Made by a program: the position numbers and the translations under genes
Assembly: GCA_021850555.1 (NCBI GenBank)
Contig: JAJZLX010000511.1
Location: 1 to 5,153 of the forward strand
Length of the DNA: 5,153 bases
Direction: 5' to 3'
Source: Pseudomonadota bacterium
Lineage (GTDB): Bacteria > Pseudomonadota > Gammaproteobacteria > Steroidobacterales > Steroidobacteraceae
The notes under the pieces: model-generated
What the model saw: the letters and a program-made list of their open reading frames with translations, nothing else
The model's database searches: none
What the model was told of the DNA's origin: nothing
Shown: piece after piece, positions 1-5,153 of the stretch
Layout: every line of letters begins with the position of its first letter
Numbering within the stretch: position 1 is the stretch's first letter

Positions 1-518
1 CGGTCTTGTTCGTGATGATCAGCGGTCATTTCGCAATGACCTATGGCGCGCGCAACAACTGGCTGGTTCTGCTCGCGATGAGCTTTGCCGGTGCCTGCAT
101 CCGCGGCTGGTTCGTGGCGCGGCACAAGCCCGAGGGACGCCGCGGGTTGAAGGCCGCGCTGCCTGCAGTGCTCGCAGCAGTGACATTGATCGGCCTGATC
201 GTGGCGCTGGCGCCAAAGGACCGCTCGGTCGCCGCGCAGGGAGCTGCGGCGGTTCCGGTCCTCACGGGCAGCAGGATCGAGGCGATCGTGCACGAACGCT
301 GTGCGCCCTGTCACAGCGCAAGGCCCTCGCCGAAATTCGGCTTCGCTGCCGCGCCCGATGGGATCGTGTTCGACACCTTGAGCGAGTTCCGGGCGCGCCG
401 GTCTCAAGTCCGGGAAATGCTCGCGACTCGGACCATGCCCCCGGGTAACGTCACCGGTCTGACGAATAAGGAGCGGGCCGAGATACTGACGTGGATCGCC
501 AGGCGCGGGCGATCATGA
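1..518 (+). CDS. puuD: Urate oxidase/hydroxylase of the PuuD type, membrane-bound, C-terminal cytochrome c part (5' end missing)
   Basis: The reading frame is open from base 3 to the TGA at 516-518, so only the C-terminal ~171 residues are seen and the true start lies upstream. PuuD-type enzymes oxidise urate to 5-hydroxyisourate; an N-terminal multi-helix membrane domain is followed by a cytochrome c domain that passes electrons onward. What is visible fits: the segment GHFAMTYGARNNWLVLL (about 30-77) is characteristic of the last part of the membrane domain, and a second hydrophobic stretch lies at about 150-212. A haem c motif CAPCH is at 300-314, followed by SARPSP. Then comes TRTMPPGNVTG, whose Met codon at 435-437 is the likely distal haem ligand, and a closing ILTWIARRG. 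The gene overlaps the next one, uraD, by ATGA, which supports the urate role. Family identification is strong; the N-terminal half cannot be checked here. Confidence 0.92.
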   Translation, partial: VLFVMISGHFAMTYGARNNWLVLLAMSFAGACIRGWFVARHKPEGRRGLKAALPAVLAAVTLIGLIVALAPKDRSVAAQGAAAVPVLTGSRIEAIVHERCAPCHSARPSPKFGFAAAPDGIVFDTLSEFRARRSQVREMLATRTMPPGNVTGLTNKERAEILTWIARRGRS

Positions 519-1021
519 TTTCCCTGGAGGCCATCAACGGCATGTCGGCCACCGAATTCGTGGCGTTGTTCGGCGCGGTGTTCGAGCACTCGCCCTGGGT
601 CGCCGAGCGCGCCGCGGCCAGACGTCCGTTCACATCGCGCGAGCAGATGCTGCACGCCATGCTTGCGGTCGTCGAGGCCGCCTCTCTCGATGAGCAGATG
701 GCGCTGATCCGCGCCCATCCCCATCTCGGGGCCCGTGGGCGGCAGAACGCGGGGCTCTCGAAGGCCTCCGCGCGCGAACAGAAGCGCGCCGGCCTCGATG
801 CCTGCAGTGACGAGGAGTTCGCGGAGCTGCTCCGGCTCAATGCGGCGTACGTCAGGAAATTCGGATTTCCCTTCATACTGGCGGTCCGGGGGCACGATCC
901 TCGCTCCATACTCGCCAATTTCAAGAGCCGTCTGCACAATGACGCGGATCTCGAGCGTCGCACGGCGCTGACCCAGATTGGCATCATCGCCGGGCATCGC
1001 CTGACTGAACTGTGGGCCTAG
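515..1021 (+). CDS. uraD: OHCU decarboxylase (2-oxo-4-hydroxy-4-carboxy-5-ureidoimidazoline decarboxylase)
   Basis: This 168-residue protein is the usual length for the family. It decarboxylates OHCU to S-allantoin, the last step of the urate-to-allantoin route, in the cytoplasm. Family signatures are clear: ALIRAHPHLG with the expected catalytic His at residue 68, SAREQKRAGLD with a conserved Glu at 88, LNAAYVRKFGFPFILAVRG (109-126), and the closing IGIIAGHRLTELWA with a conserved Arg at 162. These match the His, Glu and Arg active-site positions known for characterised OHCU decarboxylases. The ATG at 515 is chosen because it overlaps the upstream stop as ATGA and has purine-rich AGG/GGG stretches 5-11 bases upstream. 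The GTG at 491 would add eight residues that do not resemble the family. Translation is probably coupled to puuD. The hydrolase for the intermediate step is not seen and could be upstream. Confidence 0.95.
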   Translation: MISLEAINGMSATEFVALFGAVFEHSPWVAERAAARRPFTSREQMLHAMLAVVEAASLDEQMALIRAHPHLGARGRQNAGLSKASAREQKRAGLDACSDEEFAELLRLNAAYVRKFGFPFILAVRGHDPRSILANFKSRLHNDADLERRTALTQIGIIAGHRLTELWA

Positions 1022-1022
1022 C

Positions 1023-1074
1023 CGGGATCTGCTCCCGAGGCGTAGGCTATAGCGGCGCGCCGGGACAGATCCCG
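1023..1074. repeat. Imperfect inverted repeat just after uraD; possible transcript end or folded element
   Basis: The left arm CGGGATCTG (1023-1031) is the exact reverse complement of CAGATCCCG (1066-1074). After one bulged C at 1032, TCCCG (1033-1037) pairs with CGGGA (1061-1065), giving a stem of 14 pairs. The inner part contains the perfect palindrome GCTATAGC (1046-1053), almost at the centre. It begins one base after the uraD stop. No T-run follows, so it is not a textbook intrinsic terminator. It could be a Rho-assisted end, a 3' stabilising hairpin or a protein-binding palindrome. Confidence 0.5.
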
Positions 1075-1081
1075 TCCGGTC

Positions 1082-1116
1082 CCCCGCGGCGGGCCGCGAG
1101 TTCACCGTCCGCGGGG
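1082..1116. repeat. Short GC-only inverted repeat in the intergenic region
   Basis: CCCCGCGG (1082-1089) and CCGCGGGG (1109-1116) are exact reverse complements around a 19-base loop. A short CTTT follows at 1121-1124. With such high GC content, an 8-base match of this kind can arise by chance. It could add to transcription termination between the urate genes and the sigma-factor operon, but the evidence is weak. Confidence 0.25.
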
Positions 1117-1186
1117 CGGCCTTTCCGTCCGCCCGCTCGGGATGTCCGCCCGGTGCCGCCCAGGGGGGGCCCAGCCGGTTCGGCCT

Positions 1187-1215
1187 GCAACTTTCCGGTG
1201 CCTGCCGTGTTCTTG
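1187..1215 (+). promoter_or_regulatory. Candidate ECF-type promoter for the sigma-factor operon
   Basis: GCAACTT at 1187-1193 resembles the -35 element recognised by many ECF sigma factors (AAC core). It is followed 17 bases later by TCTTG (1211-1215), a loose match to the TCTNA-like -10 element. Such a site would allow the sigma factor to drive its own operon. Transcription would begin only about 10-15 bases before the GTG start, leaving a very short leader. The -10 match is imperfect, so the call is tentative. Confidence 0.35.
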
Positions 1216-1235
1216 CCTCAAACGATGATCCACCC

Positions 1236-1820
1236 GTGCAACCGGCAAGCTCAAGGCCCGATTCTCGAGAGTTCGCAGCGTTTATGCGCGCCTATCAGGA
1301 TATGGTTTTCTCCACGGCAGTCCGCCTGACGGGCAGCTCCGCGCAGGCCGAGGACATCAGCCAGGACGTGTTCCTGAAGGCCTACGAGAATTTCGAGCGG
1401 CTGCGCGACAGTCCGACCGCGGGCGGGTGGCTGAAGACCGTCGCCACGAACCTGACGCTGAATCACCTGACCCGCCACCGCAAGCGCTGGCGGCTGTTCT
1501 CCGAGGTCTTCGCCGATGACGGGCGCGAAGCTGATCTGGAGAGTGCCACTGCGACCTTCAACGACGTGCTGCAGGAGATGGACGAGGCTCAACGGCACGC
1601 ACTCATAGCGCACGCCCTCAGTCAACTCCCCGACCATCAGCGCGTGCCGCTTGCTCTGTTTCACTTCGAAGAGATGTCCTACCAGGATATCGCCGCCCGC
1701 CTCGGTCACTCTCTGGCCAAGATCAAGACCGACATCCTGCGTGGCCGCCTCGCCATGGCCAAGTCGCTGGCGCAAAGCGGCCTGGCGCCACGCTCGGCGC
1801 AAAGTTGCAACCCACCATGA
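1236..1820 (+). CDS. ECF-type RNA polymerase sigma-70 factor
   Basis: This 194-residue protein has only the two domains that define ECF sigma factors. Region 2 spans about residues 13-84 (FAAFMRAYQDMVFSTAVRLTG, then AEDISQDVFLKAYENF, then GGWLKTVATNLTLNHLTRHRKR) and binds core polymerase and the -10 element. Region 4 spans about 122-178 (LSQLPDHQRVPLALFHFEEMSYQDIAARLG followed by an HTH recognition helix) and reads the -35 element. An acidic linker of about 40 residues separates them. The GTG at 1236 is preferred because it retains the start of region 2; the in-frame ATG at 1284 would cut into the first helix. No strong ribosome-binding site is visible. The stop overlaps the next ATG as ATGA, the usual arrangement for a sigma factor with a co-translated regulator. 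The ECF subgroup and target genes cannot be told from sequence alone. Confidence 0.93.
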   Translation: MQPASSRPDSREFAAFMRAYQDMVFSTAVRLTGSSAQAEDISQDVFLKAYENFERLRDSPTAGGWLKTVATNLTLNHLTRHRKRWRLFSEVFADDGREADLESATATFNDVLQEMDEAQRHALIAHALSQLPDHQRVPLALFHFEEMSYQDIAARLGHSLAKIKTDILRGRLAMAKSLAQSGLAPRSAQSCNPP

Positions 1821-2305
1821 ATTCCCGTACGCGCACGCTCGAAGAACATCTGGAACACCTGGCGCACGAGGCACTGCGGCAGCTCCCGCCGTGCCGCGCA
1901 CCCGCCTCGCTCGAGGCCCGCGTACTGAGGGAAGTCGCGGCACGCGCCGGTGAGCCGCGCCGGGCCGCCGGCATCCATCGGTGGCCGCTCGCGGCACGTC
2001 TGGCGCTGATGGTGGGCTGTGTTCTGTGCATTCCGCTCACCTGGGTGCTCGTGATGAGCCTGCGGATGCAGCTGACTTACACGCTGATGGCAACCGGCGC
2101 GATCCACGTTCTGCACGGCATGCGCGGCGTGGGCAGCGCGCTGCTGCTGCTCGCCGAGCTTGCCGTTCACCTGGCGCAGCGGATCCCGGGAGCCTGGCTG
2201 TTCGGTGGACTGCTGGCCACCGGCGCGCTGTATGCGGCCCTGTGCGCGCTCGGCTACCTCGTGCTCCGTTCGGCTGCGCCACATTCCAAGGTTCACTCGG
2301 TATGA
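1817..2305 (+). CDS. Three-helix membrane protein, putative anti-sigma factor
   Basis: The family of this 162-residue protein is not recognised with certainty. The N-terminal ~55 residues are charged and probably cytoplasmic, including LRQLPPCRAPASLEARVLREVAARA (20-44), a pattern often found before the membrane helix of proteins encoded next to ECF sigma factors. Three hydrophobic segments follow at about 58-80, 105-121 and 126-150. The zinc-binding HxxxCxxC signature of classical ZAS anti-sigma factors is absent; Cys26 is the only cysteine in the soluble part. The ATG at 1817 overlaps the sigma stop as ATGA, and the gene in turn overlaps the next one by ATGA, so the three should be translated together. 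Position and topology suggest that it holds the sigma factor at the membrane. That role is inference; a small structural membrane protein is the alternative. The coding region itself is well supported by the overlaps. Confidence 0.8.
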   Translation: MNSRTRTLEEHLEHLAHEALRQLPPCRAPASLEARVLREVAARAGEPRRAAGIHRWPLAARLALMVGCVLCIPLTWVLVMSLRMQLTYTLMATGAIHVLHGMRGVGSALLLLAELAVHLAQRIPGAWLFGGLLATGALYAALCALGYLVLRSAAPHSKVHSV

Positions 2306-3984
2306 AACAGATACTCCGTTGGGCTCTTACCGGCGCGGTGCTCGCCGGACTATGCGCATGGATCGCACCTGCCGCCGCGCACGACGCCCGCCGCGTCGAG
2401 GTCGGCTCCTCGGGCATCGACATCAGGGGCGGCGGCGGTCATGTCGTGATCGGCAATGGAGGGATCCGCATCACCGATCATTCCAAGTCCATCGTCATCG
2501 CGAAGCACCAGCCCCGCTGCCCGAGCGGTCAGGAAATCGTCGAGGTCGGTCACAGCGCGCGGCTGTCCGCGGGCAGGACGGCGTGCGACGTCGTGACGGT
2601 GTTCGGCAACAGCTCGGTTCACGGCACCGTCACGGACTCGGTGGTCGCGGTCATGGGCAGCACTCGCGTCGACGGCAATGTCGCCAACAGTGTGGTGGCC
2701 ATCTTCGGCAACGGCCACGTCAATGGCAGCATCGGCGGTAACGCCGTGACCATTTTCGGCAACCTGAAACTCGGTCCCAAGGCCATCGTGCAGGGGCAGG
2801 TCGTCAGCCTGTTCGGCTCCTTCGAGCGCAGTCCGTCGGCGCTGGTCCAGGGGGGAACCGTCCGGCTCATGTCCAACATCTTCCGTTTCACGGAGGCGCT
2901 GCGGGGATGGAGCGAGCATTGCCTGCTCCTCGGCCGGCTGCTCGCGCCCCGGCTCGACGTTCTGTGGGCCTGGGGCGTGGCGCTCGGCATGCTGGCGATC
3001 TACCTGCTGTTGGCCGCGTTGTTCCGCGACGGCCTGCGCCACTGTGTCCGAACGTTGGAGGAGCACCCCGGTGCCTCGATCCTGACGGCGCTCGCCATGG
3101 TGCTGCTCACGCCGATTCTGCTGCTGGTCTTGATGGTTGCCCTGACGGTGACCGTGGTCGGGATCATATTCATTCCCCTGCTGTGGATCGGCCTGCTGTG
3201 CGCCGGGATATTCGGGCGCGTCATCGCGATCGCCTGGCTCGGCCGCCGGGTCCTGAGCGGGGCACACCGCGGCGTCGACCAACCCGTCCTGCATGTGCTG
3301 GTCGGCGGCGTGCTGGTGTCGGTCTTGTACATGGTGCCGGTGGTCGGTTTCATCGTCTACGCGGTGATCGGCCTGGTCGGCTTCGGCACGCTGACTTACA
3401 CGCTGCTGCTCGCGCTGCGCTCCGCACGCGGCGCCCTGCCGCCGCCACAGCCGGCAGAGCCCCCGAGCACGGCGAGCGCCGCGGCGCCGGGTCCCGAGGC
3501 GACCGCGGCCGACGCGACGAGTGGGACCGGCGCGATGAGCGCCGGCCCCGTACCCGGCGCGCCGCCGAGCGCCGCTGCCGCGGAGACCCCGCTCGAATTA
3601 GCGGCGCTGCCGCGCGCGGGGTTCTGGATCCGCATGGCGGCGCTGCTGATCGACCTGGTGCTGATCAGTGTCTGCCTGAACCTGATCGGCCATCACGGCA
3701 GCGACGGCACGCTGATCGCGCTAGCCGCCTACGGCGCGCTGATGTGGAAACTGCGCGGCACCACCGTGGGCGGCATCATTTGCCACTTGCGCGTGGCACG
3801 CATCGATGGCCGGCCGCTCAGCTGGGAAACCGCGATCTTGCGCGCCCTGGGTTGCTTCCTGTCGCTGGTGGCCGCCGGACTCGGCTTCTTCTGGATCGCC
3901 TTCGACGCCGAGCGACAGGCATGGCACGACAAGATCGCCGGCACCGTGGTGGTATCGGTTCCCAAGGTACGCGGTTTGGTGTGA
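2302..3984 (+). CDS. Exported bactofilin-like repeat protein with polytopic membrane domain and C-terminal RDD domain
   Basis: This 560-residue composite protein starts at the ATG at 2302, which overlaps the previous stop and has AAGG ten bases upstream. An upstream extension in the same frame is only a shadow of the preceding gene. Residues 1-26 look like a signal peptide ending APAAA before HDARR. A Gly-rich stretch follows (about 35-50). Residues 97-185 hold five repeats of 17-19 residues with the core VVxxFGN...V.G.V, typical of bactofilin or right-handed beta-helix polymers. Hydrophobic helices lie at about 220-241, 258-285, 286-312, 332-350 and 351-372. An Ala/Pro/Gly linker covers 375-430. 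Residues 438-556 match the RDD family: AGFWIRMAALLID (Arg444, Asp451), then LRVARIDGRPLSWETAILRALG, then FDAERQAWHDKIAGTVVV (Asp535, Asp543). Bactofilins are normally cytoplasmic, so a signal peptide implies a periplasmic repeat domain. Its function is unknown; an envelope scaffold or sensor is possible. Confidence 0.88.
   Translation: MKQILRWALTGAVLAGLCAWIAPAAAHDARRVEVGSSGIDIRGGGGHVVIGNGGIRITDHSKSIVIAKHQPRCPSGQEIVEVGHSARLSAGRTACDVVTVFGNSSVHGTVTDSVVAVMGSTRVDGNVANSVVAIFGNGHVNGSIGGNAVTIFGNLKLGPKAIVQGQVVSLFGSFERSPSALVQGGTVRLMSNIFRFTEALRGWSEHCLLLGRLLAPRLDVLWAWGVALGMLAIYLLLAALFRDGLRHCVRTLEEHPGASILTALAMVLLTPILLLVLMVALTVTVVGIIFIPLLWIGLLCAGIFGRVIAIAWLGRRVLSGAHRGVDQPVLHVLVGGVLVSVLYMVPVVGFIVYAVIGLVGFGTLTYTLLLALRSARGALPPPQPAEPPSTASAAAPGPEATAADATSGTGAMSAGPVPGAPPSAAAAETPLELAALPRAGFWIRMAALLIDLVLISVCLNLIGHHGSDGTLIALAAYGALMWKLRGTTVGGIICHLRVARIDGRPLSWETAILRALGCFLSLVAAGLGFFWIAFDAERQAWHDKIAGTVVVSVPKVRGLV
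2590..2856 (+). repeat. Five tandem 17-19-residue coding repeats (bactofilin-like)
   Basis: Within the composite membrane protein, the units begin VVTVFGNSSVHGTVTDS, VVAVMGSTRVDGNVANS, VVAIFGNGHVNGSIGGN, AVTIFGNLKLGPKAIVQGQ and VVSLFGSFERSPSALVQGG. The first three are exactly 17 residues and the last two are 19. The alternating hydrophobic pattern with FG and V.G turns predicts a beta-solenoid. The DNA copies are diverged, so this is an old protein repeat rather than a recent duplication. Confidence 0.85.
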
Positions 3985-3985
3985 C

Positions 3986-5153
3986 ATGAGCCCGCAGCAC
4001 GACCGACAGTCCGCGATCGAGGCATCGGTCGCCGCCGGCACCGGCGGCGGAGCCTGGATCGACCTCGAGCGCGCGGCACCCGAAGTTGCGACGGAGCACG
4101 CCATCAGGACGCGCAAAGCGTGGTGGCTTGCGGCCGGCGCGCTGCTTGTGCTCGCCGTGGCCGCCGTGGTGACGATGCGAGTGACGCAGTCATCCAAGCC
4201 GCTCGTACCGCTCGCCGATCAGCGCAACATTCCCCTGGTTTCGACGTTCGTCCCCGGTCTACGGCCGGTGAGCACCGAAGTCATGGTGACCGGCTCGATC
4301 TCGGCCCGGCACGATCTGCCGATCGGCGACGGCGGTCAGGCCGGGCGCATCGTCGCAGTCTACGTGCAAGTCGGCGACGTGGTCAGGCAGGGCCAGATCC
4401 TGGCCCAGCTGGACGATTCGGTACTGAAACCGCAAGTCGCGGAACTGGCCGCCGCCCTTGCCAAGGCACGGGCCCAAGCGGCGCTCGCGGTCGCGGAGTA
4501 CCGCCGGGCGGTGGCAATCGGCCCGAACGGCGGGCTGTCGGCGCAAAATGTCGAACAGCTTCAAGCCGCGGCGGCGATGGACGCCGCCAACACCAAGATG
4601 GTCGCGGCGCAGCTGCAGCAGAAGCGCGCCGAACTGGCCCTGACCCGCATCGTCGCGCCGGTCGCGGGCACCGTGCTGACGCGCACCGCCGAGGTCGGCC
4701 AGGTGGTCAGCCCCGCAGGCCCGCCGCTGTTCACTCTCGAGGATCAGAATCGCGTCGAGCTCATCGGGCAGGTCGCCGAGCAGGATCTCGCCGCGCTGAA
4801 GGTCGGGCAACCGGCGGAGGTATATCTGATCGGATACCCGCGGCCTTTCCCGGGCCACATCTGGCTGCTCGGCGCCACCGTCAACAGACAGACCCGGCTC
4901 GGCGAGGTGCGTATCGCCCTTGCGCCCAACCCGGCTCTGAGGCCCGGAGCGTTTGCGCGCGCGGTGATCAAAGAGAGTCACGCCGAACGGCCGGTGGTCC
5001 CGCAGACGGCGGTCATGACCGACTCCAGAGGATCGTATGTGTTCATCGTCAACCGCCGGAACATCATCGTGCGCCGAGCGGTGCAGCTCGGCGGGGTGCT
5101 CGCCTCGGGCGTGGTGATCGCCAAGGGCCTGACCGGGCGGGAGCGCGTGGTCA
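3986..5153 (+). CDS. RND-type efflux periplasmic adaptor subunit (HlyD/AcrA membrane fusion family), 3' end missing
   Basis: The frame opens with the ATG at 3986, one base after the previous stop, and stays open to the window end, giving 389 complete codons. Such adaptors join an inner-membrane RND pump to an outer-membrane channel. A hydrophilic N-terminal stretch of about 45 residues precedes one membrane helix (about 46-64), so the protein is anchored by a helix rather than a lipid. The lipoyl-like domain begins around VTGSISAR (101-108), with GRIVAVYVQVGDVVRQGQILAQLDD (120-144). An Ala/Gln-rich helical hairpin covers about 148-217. The second lipoyl half is LTRIVAPVAGTVLTRTAEVGQVVSPAGPPLFTLED (219-253). 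A beta-barrel follows (VELIGQVAEQDLAALKVGQPAEVYL) to about 335, and the membrane-proximal domain (VVPQTAVMTDSRGSYVFIV) runs into the cut end. Substrate cannot be predicted. An RND permease gene is expected just downstream. Confidence 0.94.
   Translation, partial: MSPQHDRQSAIEASVAAGTGGGAWIDLERAAPEVATEHAIRTRKAWWLAAGALLVLAVAAVVTMRVTQSSKPLVPLADQRNIPLVSTFVPGLRPVSTEVMVTGSISARHDLPIGDGGQAGRIVAVYVQVGDVVRQGQILAQLDDSVLKPQVAELAAALAKARAQAALAVAEYRRAVAIGPNGGLSAQNVEQLQAAAAMDAANTKMVAAQLQQKRAELALTRIVAPVAGTVLTRTAEVGQVVSPAGPPLFTLEDQNRVELIGQVAEQDLAALKVGQPAEVYLIGYPRPFPGHIWLLGATVNRQTRLGEVRIALAPNPALRPGAFARAVIKESHAERPVVPQTAVMTDSRGSYVFIVNRRNIIVRRAVQLGGVLASGVVIAKGLTGRERVV

Noticed and set aside
1163..1169. Run of seven G as a possible sequencing error or slippage switch
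   Set aside because: It lies outside any supported gene, so a length error would not alter a reading frame, and nothing else points to a switch.
1012..1329. Open frame across the intergenic region (105 residues)
   Set aside because: It starts inside uraD and ends inside the sigma gene. The product is Pro/Arg/Ser-rich with no domain, typical of a chance open frame in GC-rich DNA.
1801..1809. AAAGTTGCA, the reverse complement of the TGCAACTTT word at the candidate promoter, as an antisense ECF promoter
   Set aside because: No plausible -10 element is found at the proper distance on the minus strand, and the site lies in the end of the sigma coding region.
2350..3294. Long minus-strand open frame (314 residues) opposite the repeat/RDD gene
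   Set aside because: The translation is rich in Asp, Gln, Arg and Glu with no hydrophobic core. It mirrors the codon pattern of the real gene on the + strand, whose domains are clear.
2907..3989. Second + strand open frame (360 residues) inside the repeat/RDD gene
   Set aside because: Arg/Ala/Pro-rich out-of-frame product. The overlapping frame encodes membrane helices and an RDD domain, so this is a shadow.
4259..4981. Minus-strand open frame (240 residues) opposite the efflux adaptor
   Set aside because: The + strand frame gives an unmistakable adaptor protein. The minus-strand product has no recognisable domain and reflects GC-driven lack of stop codons.

Overview
This is a GC-rich window whose genes all lie on the + strand. 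Composition and protein style suggest a proteobacterium, plausibly a gammaproteobacterium, but the window has no rRNA or other marker to settle that. The genes are tightly packed. Most junctions are 4-base ATGA overlaps or a 1-base gap, and the only sizeable non-coding stretch is about 214 bases (1022-1235).

Part 1 of the layout (1-1021) is the end of a urate catabolism unit. It holds the 3' part of a membrane-bound urate oxidase of the PuuD type (C-terminal cytochrome c domain with CAPCH), overlapping by ATGA with uraD (OHCU decarboxylase). Together they cover the first and last steps from urate to S-allantoin. The middle enzyme, 5-hydroxyisourate hydrolase, is not in the window. A 52-base inverted repeat follows uraD and may mark the end of that transcript.

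Part 2 (about 1187-5153) looks like a separate operon. It begins with an ECF-type sigma-70 factor (GTG start), preceded by a possible ECF-type promoter. Next comes a 162-residue membrane protein with three predicted helices, sitting where an anti-sigma factor usually sits. Then comes a 560-residue composite protein: signal peptide, bactofilin-like 17-residue repeats, about five membrane helices, an Ala/Pro linker and a C-terminal RDD domain. Last is an RND/HlyD-type periplasmic adaptor that runs off the window's end, so an RND pump gene probably follows.

The simplest reading of part 2 is a self-regulated envelope module: a sigma factor controls its own membrane partner, an exported repeat protein anchored to an RDD membrane domain, and an efflux adaptor. 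The component families are recognised from sequence. The regulatory circuit and the link between the composite protein and efflux are inference. The composite protein and its placement in a sigma/efflux operon are the most unusual things here.
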